64,000 nt of DNA from Limisphaera sp049537155 (GTDB lineage: Bacteria > Verrucomicrobiota > Verrucomicrobiia > Limisphaerales > Limisphaeraceae): NCBI RefSeq assembly GCF_049537155.1, contig NZ_JBMVQZ010000016.1:1-64000 (forward strand), in the 5' to 3' direction. The notes under the pieces were generated by a model. It did not search any database. It was not told the DNA's origin and was given only the letters and a program-made list of their open reading frames with translations. The position numbers and the translations under genes were made by a program. Shown piece by piece: positions 9,128-17,874 of the stretch. The stretch's first letter is position 1. Each line of letters starts with the position of its first letter.

Positions 9128-10489
9128 GTTTCCGCGCTCGAAAGAGCGCGGCCCCATTGAAGCTCGTCGCTCTAACCCATCGCTCCGCGGCCCCCTCCGG
9201 GTTTCCGCGCTCGAAAGAGCGCGGCCCCATTGAAGCAGCATGGCGCCCGTCCTGAATGGTTTGAGCCGGGAAGTTTCCGCGCTCGAAAGAGCGCGGCCCC
9301 ATTGAAGCGACACTCTCGGCATCGAGGACTGATGGCGATGGGCCGAGTTTCCGCGCTCGAAAGAGCGCGGCCCCATTGAAGCATACACTGCCTCTCTACC
9401 GGCGCGCATGGGGCGCGCGTTTCCGCGCTCGAAAGAGCGCGGCCCCATTGAAGCCACCGATCAAAACCGAGGACCCGGAGGCGTTTCTTGTTTCCGCGCT
9501 CGAAAGAGCGCGGCCCCATTGAAGCGGTATTGTGGTTCCTGGCCGCCGGAGCCAAGCCTCTGGGTTTCCGCGCTCGAAAGAGCGCGGCCCCATTGAAGCT
9601 TGACCCGCGCCAGGGCCGCCGCGGACACCCATGTCTGTTTCCGCGCTCGAAAGAGCGCGGCCCCATTGAAGCGGACGCACCAAGGGCCTATCGCTCGGCC
9701 GCCGCGATAGTCTCCGCGCTCGAAAGAGCGCGGCCCCATTGAAGCTTGACCAGACCGGGAACCTGCGTCCGGTTGCGGAGAGTTTCCGCGCTCGAAAGAG
9801 CGCGGCCCCATTGAAGCGCCGATCAATTGGTCCACGGCGAGCCGGACGATGTCGTTTCCGCGCTCGAAAGAGCGCGGCCCCATTGAAGCCAGAGGCACTT
9901 CTGAAGAAATTGTTCGCGCTCTCAACGTTTCCGCGCTCGAAAGAGCGCGGCCCCATTGAAGCATGAAGCGCCTGCAGGATCCCGCCAAAATAGTCGTGCG
10001 TCTCCGCGCTCGAAAGAGCGCGGCCCCATTGAAGCACAATGTGGGCACTGAACAAAGCGGAAACTCCGTCCTGTCTCCGCGCTCGAAAGAGCGCGGCCCC
10101 ATTGAAGCCTCCATCGCCCTTCGCGCCGAAGTCCTTGACGTTTATGTCTCCGCGCTCGAAAGAGCGCGGCCCCATTGAAGCCGGTAGGTGGCCACCTGGC
10201 GCGCCGGGCTCCCACGCGTCTCCGCGCTCGAAAGAGCGCGGCCCCATTGAAGCGTGGGGGCGGTAAACGACACGGTTGTCAGAGTGGCTGAGTCTCCGCG
10301 CTCGAAAGAGCGCGGCCCCATTGAAGCCATTTTGGCTTCTGGCGCGGGTTCAGGGCCCCACTTGGTCTCCGCGCTCGAAAGAGCGCGGCCCCATTGAAGC
10401 TGTTCCTCTTCTTGTGCCTTGCGGATCTCCTCCTGCGTCTCCGCGCTCGAAAGAGCGCGGCCCCATTGATGTCGTGCGAAGCCTGCGAT

Positions 10490-10800
10490 GTACGGGAAAC
10501 AGGAGGCGGTTTTTGCAACTGTACCGGTTGAGGTTTCGGGGGTGTCTTCGGCGGATCCGTCTGCAGCATCTGCCCGGCCATCGCCCAATATGCGCAGCCA
10601 AGATTCGTTGGCACCGTTGGCGCCCTGCATGTGCAGGAGCTGCGCCCACGCGGCTCGTGTCCGGAGGATCACACCCAGAAGCCGATTCAGTATCGTCAGC
10701 CCGAAGGTCTCGACCTTGCGGAAGGTTTGCCGAGCTCGCACGCCGAGCCGTCTACGAGGAAACCGATGATCGCGGCGATGCCAAACCACAGTTCCGCGCC
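10490..10800 (-). pseudogene. Remnant of a membrane-protein gene (possibly MarC-like)
   Basis: Reading the - strand, one frame gives AELWFGIAAIIGFLVDGSAC and another, directly after it, gives TFGLTILNRLLGVIL, then a charged tail and a proline-rich end in a third frame. The first two pieces look like consecutive parts of a polytopic membrane protein. The second resembles the last conserved segment of MarC-family proteins, which is a weak resemblance. No start codon or complete frame remains. The tail runs towards the degenerate last CRISPR repeat. Confidence 0.3.
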
Positions 10801-11266
10801 CGGTGGGTGGCTGCAGAGGATGTCCCTTGGCACAGGAGCCCACACGGGGATCCCGGGGCCTGCCCAGGGATCATTTATCGTGTCACCGCCCTGAGCAGGC
10901 CGGTAAGGATGAAAGGACCGGCACGCCATCTGTGCAGCGCCGGCATGAGGCTGCGCCGGGCTGTCGTTTATGTCGGAGACAGGGCGAAACGGCCCATGGC
11001 CGGTACACACCAGAGCGGCCTGCCAGCAGGCCGTCTGCGCCGTGGGCACGGATTTGCATGGTTACGGCTCGCCGATGGATGTGGCCGCCATGGTGCAGGT
11101 TGCTGGCCTGCTGACGTCTTGTTGGCCGGACCGGCGTTGCGCTCACACACGGTGGGTTTCTGGTCGCCTATGGCCCGGCCGATACTGTCCAATTGCTGCC
11201 GGGGTTCCCGTGCGCCACGCGCGTGAGGATCTTGAGCGGCGTTTCCATTCGTTTTACTCCGCGGGC

Positions 11267-11419
11267 ATGGGGCTGTTGATGGTGGTGTTGGGCATGATGG
11301 TTGCCATGGTCAGCCTGTTTGTGGCTGGCCCGGGCTTCGCCATCTGGCCTTGGCTCCTGCCGGCCGCCCTGTTCATTGCCTGGTTGGACTGGGTCATGGA
11401 TTCCAGCACGCGCCAGTAG
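11267..11419 (+). CDS. Possible small two-helix membrane protein
   Basis: From ATG 11267 a 50-aa frame reads as two hydrophobic helices (MGLLMVVLGMMVAMVSLFVA and a second around WPWLLPAALFIAWL) and ends DSSTRQ. No clear Shine-Dalgarno precedes it, and the frame is open upstream, so it may equally be the 3' end of a decayed membrane-protein gene. Not recognised. Confidence 0.2.
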   Translation: MGLLMVVLGMMVAMVSLFVAGPGFAIWPWLLPAALFIAWLDWVMDSSTRQ

Positions 11420-12001
11420 TGCCGAAGGGATGACGCCGTGGCATGCATGGCCGCGCGCAGGGCGCATGCGTCACCAGCCGGGCTCTGCTCATACAGCTGC
11501 CCGGCTCGGAGCTCGAGCTCGTCCGGGTGCATGCCCGGGCCTCGTCCGGCGCCAAGCCGGCTGCAGGGCCGACCAGGGTGGCCCCGCGTGCCACGTGAAA
11601 AGAAGGGCGGTTTTTTTCCGCGTGCATGCATGGGGCGTTCCGGCGGGCGGTTTCCGGGGCGGGATAACCGGGGACCGGTTGGCGCGAATGGCCGATCGAC
11701 GAGGGATCGATCCGAACTCGCCCTGCACGTCGGGGGCCCGGGTGGCGGGCTCGGAGGGGCGCAACGGGATGCCGCGCCGAAAGGCCTCTTTACCATCGTC
11801 GAGAGTGGGGCTGACCGTCGCCATGGATCCCTTGGATGGGAAAGTGCGGCGCTTCCCGATGGCCCACCGGGCGGGGGCGGTCAACCGGCGGGTTCATTGG
11901 TCGACCCGGCCACTTTTTCAGGGAAGGTCGTGGACATCACAACGTCCGCGAGGGCAAGTCCACAAAGCGTGGGCGGACTGCGCCGGTTGAATTGATGGAT
12001 A

Positions 12002-12023
12002 TCCGCGCTCCGCAGAGTGCGGA
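12002..12023 (+). repeat. Hairpin resembling the CRISPR repeat stem
   Basis: TCCGCGCTC, loop CGCA, GAGTGCGGA. The left arm is identical to the repeat's left arm plus its preceding T, and the right arm differs by one base from the repeat's GAGCGCGG. It lies 1.5 kb past the array end and lacks the CCCCATTGAAGC tail. Confidence 0.5.
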
Positions 12024-12458
12024 CATCCGGCGCGGCCCGGGCCGGACCGGTGAGCCTGCAAGTGCGATTGCCGCCGCTGCACTGGCGCCGTTCCCATTCA
12101 AGGTACTGCCCGAGCCGCGGGTTCGAGTGTTCAGCGCGGGCCTGTCGGTGCGAGCGGTGGCACGACAAATCCATCCGGCCTGCAGGCGGCCGGCCATGCA
12201 GCAGCTTCGGTGGTGTCGGTAGTCGGAGGGTCCGGACAGCAAGGTTTCCTCGATCCCGGCTCGAGGCCGGAGCCGAAAGCCCCATCAGGGGGTGGCAGCG
12301 GAGGCAGGCAGGATTTGAGAGGATGGGCCTGCCATCCGTGGGTCCGGACGGACTTGCCATGGCGGGGAATTCGTGTTTTTTCGGGGCATGCACGGGCCTC
12401 GCGTGGCTTTGTGGGTGTGTATACTGGGTCTCGCAGCCGGGCGGGCGGTGGGAGTGGG

Positions 12459-13535
12459 ATGGGTGGGTTTTCTGGGGCACGTACACGGGCAGCGGAAGCC
12501 GGGGGATTTACGTATCGCGTTTCGACGGCATCCGGGGCCGGCTCACGCCGCCGCAGCTTTGCGCGGAGCTGCCGCACCGAGTTTTCTGAGCTTGGCTCGG
12601 AACGGTCGCTTTCTCTACGCGGTGAGCGAGACTGGTGATGGCCGGGGCAGCGGTGGCCGGGTGGCCGGGTTTGCCGTGGACGAGCGGGCAGGATCGTTGC
12701 GCCCTTTGGGACAACGGTTATCGGGCGGGGACAGCCCTTGCCACGTTTCCACGGATGCGCGTGGGCGTTGGTTGTTCGTGGCGAATTACGGGAGCGGGAG
12801 TGTGGCGGTGTTGCCAGTGGACAGGCAGGGGCGGCCGGGCGATCCCAGGCAGTTGATCCGTCACACGGGTTCCGGGGTTCACCCGGAGCGGCAGCGCGGG
12901 CCGCATGCTCATCAGAGCCTGCCGAGTCCGGAGGGCCGGTATGTGTTGGTATGCGATTTGGGGCCGGACCAGGTCCGGGTTTACCGGTGGCGGCTGTGGC
13001 GTGGCGCGCTGGAGGAGGCACCGGTGTCGGTTCTGGCGACGGCTCCGGGCTCCGGACCGCGGCATTTGGCTTTTCACCCGAATGGACGGTACGCGTACGT
13101 GGTCAACGAGCTGGATTCGACGCTGACCGCCTGCCGGTGGGACGGGAGGTCGGGCCGGTTGAATCCGTTGCAAACGCTTTCCACGCTGTCACCGGGGTCG
13201 ACCACTCCACGAACACGACGGCCGAGCTGGCGGTGCATCCGTCCGGGAAGTGAGTGTACGTATCGAACCGCGGCCATGATTCGATTGCGATGTTTCGCGT
13301 GGATCCGGAGTCCGGTCGGATTGGGTTGCTGGGACAGGAGAACACGCGGCGACGCAGACCCCGGCATTTTGCCCTGGATCCGGACGGGCGCTGGTGTTCG
13401 GTGGCCCATCAGGACAGCGACACGGTCGTGGTGTTTCGCGTGGATGCCCGGACGGGGCGACTTTTGTACAGGGGACATTCCATCCGGGTATCCAGCCCGG
13501 TTTGTGCGGTATTTGCAAGGGGCAACGACCGCTGA
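12459..13535 (+). pseudogene. Broken lactonase (YbhE/Pgl-type beta-propeller) gene
   Basis: The protein would be a seven-bladed lactonase of the 6-phosphogluconolactonase YbhE family. It is read in pieces: frame 2 gives GTYTGSGSRGIYVSRFDG (about 12478-12531). Frame 1 from about 12575 gives NGRFLYAVSETGDG, GRWLFVANYGSGSVAVLPVD, GPHAHQSLPSPEGRYVLV and NGRYAYVVNELDSTLTACRW. Frame 3 from about 13195 gives DHSTNTTAELAVHPSGK, then a TGA at 13251-13253, then VYVSNRGHDSIAMFRVDPES and RHFALDPDGRW. Two frameshifts plus an in-frame stop indicate a pseudogene. Similarity across nearly the whole length means the decay is fairly recent. Confidence 0.8.
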
Positions 13536-13717
13536 ACCATGAGGGACCGCTGGTGCGCAAGTCCCTGCGGCCGGCCTGCAGGGACGCCGAAGAGCGGCGA
13601 GAGGAGCGGCAGACGAACGGTTTCTCCCATGCGCCGGGCAAAACGGACGGCCGGGGCTGCCGGACGGGGTGGCTCGTGGGAGGGAGTAAAGAACGGGATC
13701 TGGAACGGAGGAAGGCG

Positions 13718-15187
13718 ATGAAACTGGTCGAGGTCAAGAAAACGCTGTCGCTGGATGACTACGCCTCATTTGCGCATTTGGCGCGCGCTGTGGAGGATTT
13801 GCGGGCGGAGGCGCGGACGCTCGTACCGCGGCTGCAGAGCCGGCGCGTGTTGATGGTGAACTCCACCGCGCAGGGCGGGGGTGTGGCGGAAATGTTGCCC
13901 ACGCAGGTGCAACTGTTGCGCGAACTGGGCCTGGAGGTGAACTGGGCGGTGATCGAATCGGACCGTCCGGAGTTCTTCAAACTCACCAAGCACATTCACA
14001 ATCTGATTCACGGAGAGGGGACGCCGCGTCTGGATGCCGAAGCACGGGCGTTGTATGACGCGGTGAGTCGGGAGAATGCAGACCGGCTTCGCGAGCTGCT
14101 GCGACCGAACGACATCCTGGTGGTTCACGATCCCCAGCCGCTGGGGGCCGGTTGCCTGTTGCGACGCGAGTTGCCAATCAAGGCGATATGGCGCTGCCAC
14201 ATTGGGCTGGACGAGCACAACGAAGCGACCCGGGCGGCGTGGCAATTCCTGCGGCCCCATGCGGAGGTGTACGATCACGTGGTGTTTTCGGCGCCGGAGT
14301 ACATCCCGGATTTTCTGGCGGGTCGAGCCACGGTGATCCATCCGGCCATCGATCCGCTGAGCCACAAGAACCGCGTCCTGCACCCGCACAAATTGGTGGG
14401 GATTCTTTGCAATGCCGGGCTGGCAGGGACGCATGCGCCGGTGTTGACGGCACCATTCCCCACACCGGCGCGAAGGCTTCAGGCAGACGGCCGGTTCGGA
14501 CCGGCGACCGAACCGGACGAGATCGGGTTGCTTTACCGGCCCATTGTGACGCAGGTGTCCCGTTGGGATAGCCTGAAAGGTTTTGCTCCCTTGATGGAGG
14601 GCTTTTTGCGCTTCAAACAATGCCGCCCTTCCGCGGCGAACCAACGCCAGATGCGGCACACTCGAAGGCGTGAGATCGTGCGACTGGTGCTGGCGGGTCC
14701 GGATCCGGACTCCATCCAGGACGATCCGGAGGGGGTTGAGGTGCTGGAGGAATTGTGTGCCCGATATCGCGAACTGCCGCCGGAGTGCCACCGGGACATT
14801 GTGATCCTGAGCCTGCCGATGGATTCGCGGAAGCTCAATGCCCTCATCGTGAATGCACTCCAGCGCTCCTCGGTGGTCGTGGTGCAGAATTCCCTCCGGG
14901 AGGGATTTGGTCTCACCGTCACGGAAGCCATGTGGAAAGGGGTGCCGGTGCTGGCAAGCTCGGCGTGCGGACTGCGCCAGCAGGTGCGGGATGGTGTGGA
15001 CGGTCGGATGGTGAGCGAACCGACCAATCCCGACGAAATCGCTGCCGTGCTGGATGACATGATGCAGCAGCCCCCGGCATTGGAACGCTGGGGCCGCAAT
15101 GCCCAACTGCGCGTGTACAACGAGTTTCTGGTCTTTGCCCAGTTGAGCCGCTGGCTGAGGCTCTGGACGAGGGTGACCCGCAAATAA
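13718..15187 (+). CDS. treT: Trehalose synthase TreT-like glycosyltransferase (GT4)
   Basis: The 489-aa product is a GT-B glycosyltransferase of the TreT type, which makes trehalose from an NDP-glucose and glucose, reversibly in some organisms. Features are VNSTAQGGGVAEMLPTQV (donor-fold loop, about residues 45-62), DILVVHDPQPLG, IWRCHIGLDEHN, VTQVSRWDSLKGF, and the family-4 EX7E motif EGFGLTVTEAMWKG with E395 and E403. The start is fixed by GGAGG at 13707-13711, 6 nt before ATG. A loop of roughly 40 residues after the acceptor-side NRVLHP segment (about 230-270) looks longer than in archaeal TreT. It lies alone on the + strand, 2.7 kb from the trehalose operon on the other strand, and adds a fourth trehalose route. 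Sucrose synthase-like activity cannot be excluded. Confidence 0.8.
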   Translation: MKLVEVKKTLSLDDYASFAHLARAVEDLRAEARTLVPRLQSRRVLMVNSTAQGGGVAEMLPTQVQLLRELGLEVNWAVIESDRPEFFKLTKHIHNLIHGEGTPRLDAEARALYDAVSRENADRLRELLRPNDILVVHDPQPLGAGCLLRRELPIKAIWRCHIGLDEHNEATRAAWQFLRPHAEVYDHVVFSAPEYIPDFLAGRATVIHPAIDPLSHKNRVLHPHKLVGILCNAGLAGTHAPVLTAPFPTPARRLQADGRFGPATEPDEIGLLYRPIVTQVSRWDSLKGFAPLMEGFLRFKQCRPSAANQRQMRHTRRREIVRLVLAGPDPDSIQDDPEGVEVLEELCARYRELPPECHRDIVILSLPMDSRKLNALIVNALQRSSVVVVQNSLREGFGLTVTEAMWKGVPVLASSACGLRQQVRDGVDGRMVSEPTNPDEIAAVLDDMMQQPPALERWGRNAQLRVYNEFLVFAQLSRWLRLWTRVTRK

Positions 15188-15492
15188 CCCGGCTTTCACG
15201 CCGGTCGCCGTGCGTGAAACCTCCGCCGGGGTTTCCCGCGGGGCCCCCGTCTCCTCTCCGCCCGCCGGCCGCGGAGGCAGGTTCCTCCAAGCGGGCCAAT
15301 GCCCGAACGCCGATTCGTGAGGGGCTCTGAGGAACCGCGGCAGATTCGAGTAAGGCCGGGCGGGCGAGGGCGTTTCCAAGGACTCCTGGGGGTGGGTCGC
15401 CCAGCGCTGCGGCCTCGGGGTCGGTCCCGGCAATGAGGGTCAGGGTGACGCTGCCTGCGCGCGAAGGGGCGCCCATACCGGTGGATCCGTGA
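15188..15492. other. Convergent intergenic region treT / BMC gene
   Basis: About 305 bases between convergent genes. Apart from the hairpin at its left end I see no gene, RNA or repeat in it. Confidence 0.4.
15191..15221 (+). terminator. Hairpin after treT, candidate terminator
   Basis: TTTCACG at 15194-15200 pairs with CGTGAAA at 15213-15219, immediately after the treT stop and in front of the convergent BMC gene. No T run follows, so intrinsic termination is uncertain. Confidence 0.35.
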
Positions 15493-16046
15493 CTACGCGA
15501 TTTCACTGTAGACGTCCGGATGAGGCCGTGAGATAACGACCGCGTTGACCAACACGCCTGCCTCGCTCAGAACGGTTCGTCCCGCCTCAATGGCTGTTCG
15601 AACCGACGCCACGTCCCCGGTCATGGTACAAAACGCTTTGCCGCCGAGGGCCATGGCCATACAGATCTCCAGCAATCGGACGGCAGCCGCCTTGGCCGCC
15701 GCGTCGGCGGCCCGGACGAGGGCAGCCACGTTGAACGATTCCAGGATTCCCAAGGCGCCGGTCGGTTCGACCGGTTGCATCCGGCCCAGGGCGAGGAAGA
15801 CGTCCGGATGGGGGTTGGGCAGTGTGACGATGTCGATCAGGCAACCGTCGGCCGCTTCGGCGCCCGCCGCCACGGCCGCCTCCACGGCTGCCGTGTCCCC
15901 GCCCACGAGGATCATGTACTTGTCCGAACAGATGGACCGTGAGAGGAGGAGCCGTGCGTTGCCTCCTTTGAGAACGGTGTCGGCAACGGCAAAGCCATTG
16001 CCGCCACGCTGGAAAGTTCGATCCGGCCGATGGATGTCTCCGCCAT
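15493..16046 (-). pseudogene. PduT-like trimeric (tandem-domain) microcompartment shell protein, frameshifted
   Basis: Tandem BMC domains are readable, but in two frames. From ATG at 16046 the start MAETSIGRIELSSVA is typical of BMC-T proteins. The frame then goes wrong near 16000, and the continuation NGFAVADTVLKGGNARLLLS, RSICSDKYMILVGGD is in the next frame and runs to the stop. The second BMC domain is complete (EPTGALGILESFNVAALVRA, with the ending RPHPDVYSEIA). The cysteine in SICSDKY sits where PduT carries its pore Fe-S ligand. The total span of 554 nt is not divisible by three, as expected for a one-base indel. An internal ATG at 15915 could yield only the truncated second part. PduT works with PduS, encoded directly upstream. 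A sequencing error is possible. Confidence 0.75.
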
Positions 16047-16256
16047 GGGTTCAGAATCTCCGGTGCGCAAGAGAGCGCATTGCGTCCGAATCAGGTTCCC
16101 GGGACGCTGGACGGTCGGGGTTCGGGAATTCGATGGTTTCATGCACGAAGATTCCCCTGTCCCGGTGCACGAAAGAGAGCACGGGGTGCCGGTCTCCGAT
16201 TCCCGGGACCTGCCGGGACCGTGGCGGAAAAGCTCGGAGGAGAGGGACGATCCCGA

Positions 16257-17570
16257 TCATGGCTCCGGTAGGATTTCTTGATCGGTAACGGTGCGGACCG
16301 TGGCATGCACCGGCGCGTGCAACTGGGCTCCCAGCGTTCCCTCGGGCGGCAGGCCGATGACCTGGCCGGCGTGCGCGCGTTGGCCGGTGCGAACCCGGGG
16401 TATGCACGGCGCGCCGGCGCTTTGCCGGAGGGGCAGCGTGAGCCGGGCGGGAGAGAGAGTAACGTCGCGCAGCGGTGCCGGCCGATCGAACTCCGTGACA
16501 TGGAGCCTGCGGATTAGAGACCGGATCGGGACTCGTCGACGTTCGCGCATGGGATGAGGTCTGACCCGGGTGGATCCGGTCCATGGAATGCCGGCGCGGC
16601 GTAGATAGGCCCTGGCCTCGTCACAAGCTTCCTTGGGGTAGAGTTCTTCCGGACAGGCGTACAAGGTGCACAATCCGCAGGCGCAGCAGAGCGCGGCCCA
16701 CCGGCTTAACAGCTCCGCCCCGCTGGCAGTGAAAGCGAGCGTGCGCATGACCTGGTGGGGTTCCACCGCATAACCGAGGAGGTAGCGCGGGCAGTACTCG
16801 GCGCAATAGCGGCACTGGTCACAGGCCGACCTGCCGATGCGTGCACGCAGGTTGTCGGGCATGAGCTTGCGGCGGATGACGGGATGAGACCGTGGCAGGA
16901 TCACGACGCCGGTAGCGGTTTTGGTGACGGGAGTGTCGAGATCGTCGGTGACCTGCCCCATCATCAGCCCGCCGATAACCAGGACGGGTTCGTCGGTGAG
17001 CAAGCCTTCCGCGGCCGCGATGCAATCACGGTAGGGGGTTCCGATCGGCACCCGCAAGGTCACCGGATTCCTCACCGCGCTGGCGATTGTCAGGGTTTTG
17101 TGCGTGACGGGCCGGCCGTCTGCTGCGGCGGCCACATTGACAAAGGCCTCGACGTTGCTGACCAGGACCCCCACGTTCAGGGGAATCCCACGCGACGGGA
17201 TGAGCCGCCCGGTTACGGTGTAAACGAGGTCGTATTCATCACCGGCGGGATAGTAATCGCCCAACAGGTGCATGCGGATCGCGGTACCCCGGCAGGCTGC
17301 CTGCACGGCCTCGACGGCCCGGACCCGCTCTGCCTTGAAGGCAATGACGACCTCCGACGCGCCCACGGCTTCCATGGCTCGCTGCACGCCGCGTACCAGG
17401 GCTGCGGCGTGGTTTTTCATGATGGCAGCGTCCTTGTGAAGGAGCGGCTCGCACTCGGCCCCGTTGGCGATGACGATCTCCGCACGGCCGGAGAGTTTGC
17501 CGTGGGTGGGGAAACCGGCACCGCCGGCACCCATGACGCCCGCCCGGTGGACCTGTTCCGCCAGGTTCAT
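16257..17570 (-). CDS. PduS-like / RnfC-like electron-transfer flavoprotein with two [4Fe-4S] clusters
   Basis: The 437-aa product has the RnfC/PduS layout: the N-terminal MGAGGAGFPTHGKL nucleotide/flavin loop, an NVETF-type SNVEAFVNVAAA motif, a SLBB-like region around residues 160-220, and two ferredoxin motifs, C250-x2-C253-x2-C256 (CDQCRYCAEYCP) and CCACGLCTLYACP near 295. PduS-type proteins pass electrons to cobalamin or to a shell Fe-S protein in propanediol- or fucose-type microcompartments. The following BMC-T gene (PduT-like) supports this, although that gene is frameshifted. The ATG at 17570 begins the conserved MNLAEQVHRAGV; a TTG at 17621 is an alternative. No other microcompartment genes are in the window. 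C-terminal biotin/lipoyl-like sequence (HAGQVIGLPPEGTLGAQLHA) is also seen. Confidence 0.8.
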   Translation of the reverse strand: MNLAEQVHRAGVMGAGGAGFPTHGKLSGRAEIVIANGAECEPLLHKDAAIMKNHAAALVRGVQRAMEAVGASEVVIAFKAERVRAVEAVQAACRGTAIRMHLLGDYYPAGDEYDLVYTVTGRLIPSRGIPLNVGVLVSNVEAFVNVAAAADGRPVTHKTLTIASAVRNPVTLRVPIGTPYRDCIAAAEGLLTDEPVLVIGGLMMGQVTDDLDTPVTKTATGVVILPRSHPVIRRKLMPDNLRARIGRSACDQCRYCAEYCPRYLLGYAVEPHQVMRTLAFTASGAELLSRWAALCCACGLCTLYACPEELYPKEACDEARAYLRRAGIPWTGSTRVRPHPMRERRRVPIRSLIRRLHVTEFDRPAPLRDVTLSPARLTLPLRQSAGAPCIPRVRTGQRAHAGQVIGLPPEGTLGAQLHAPVHATVRTVTDQEILPEP

Positions 17571-17874
17571 TTTCCCACGCCGGAGCAGTGTGCGCCCACG
17601 GCTCGAATCTGCCAATCTCAAAGGAATTCCTCACGGCCATCCTGTGCGCCGGAAGGCACGGAGGCAGCTCTGGGGTGCGCGGTCGTGCAAAGAGCGGGTG
17701 CGGCTCGGCCCGTGCCACCCCGGGGCCGGTGGCGATGGACAGGACGTACCCGGAGGATCGCAGGCGATCGAACGTGTCGGTGTTCAGATTCCCCGGCAGC
17801 GGTTCGAGGCCCGGACCTGTCGGAGCGAACCGCCCCAGCAACCGGAGCCGCGGCGGGTTCCGGGTCTGAACCGC
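17571..17874. other. Intergenic stretch between treZ and the PduS-like gene
   Basis: About 304 bases on the - strand between the end of the trehalose operon and the PduS-like gene. Frames are open because of the base composition but contain no motif. A promoter for the PduS-like gene would have to be here; none was identified. Confidence 0.4.

Larger units (their letters stand above)
6933..10472 (+). CRISPR. CRISPR array, 49 repeats of 36 bp and 48 spacers
   Basis: The repeat begins GTTTCCGCGC, contains the perfect hairpin CCGCGCTCGAAAGAGCGCGG (8-bp stem, GAAA tetraloop) and ends CCCCATTGAAGC. The last eight bases ATTGAAGC are the likely crRNA 5' handle. Repeat starts step by 71-75 nt, so spacers are 35-39 nt. 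Repeats 1-48 differ only at position 3: T in repeats 1-16, 22-38 and 40-42, C in repeats 17-21, 39 and 43-48. The last repeat (10437-10472) also has C and ends ATGT instead of AAGC, marking the old, leader-distal end. Transcription from the leader at 6710-6932 gives + strand crRNAs. The hairpin suits a Cas6-like nuclease, here probably Csb2. Spacer targets cannot be named without a search. Confidence 0.98.
10473..12458. other. Two-kilobase region without an intact gene after the array
   Basis: No frame on either strand gives a full-length recognisable protein. It holds a probable membrane-protein remnant on the - strand (about 10490-10800), a short hydrophobic frame on the + strand (11267-11419) and a repeat-like hairpin (12002-12023). 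Between 11420 and 12000 I see nothing. The pattern fits an accessory region in decay next to the oldest end of the array. Confidence 0.6.

Noticed and set aside
6847..10614. Long frames through the array on both strands, with repeating peptides such as MGPRSFERGN, LQWGRALSSAET and FNGAALFRARK
   Set aside because: They are the 36-bp CRISPR repeat translated in its three frames. The 36-bp repeat is a multiple of three and the spacers happen to lack stops. They are not proteins.
1..13535. A transposon or prophage as the cause of decay around the array
   Set aside because: No transposase, integrase or terminal inverted repeats were found.
15990..16010. Programmed frameshift in the BMC-T gene
   Set aside because: No slippery heptamer or downstream stimulatory structure was seen at the shift; a plain indel or a read error is simpler.
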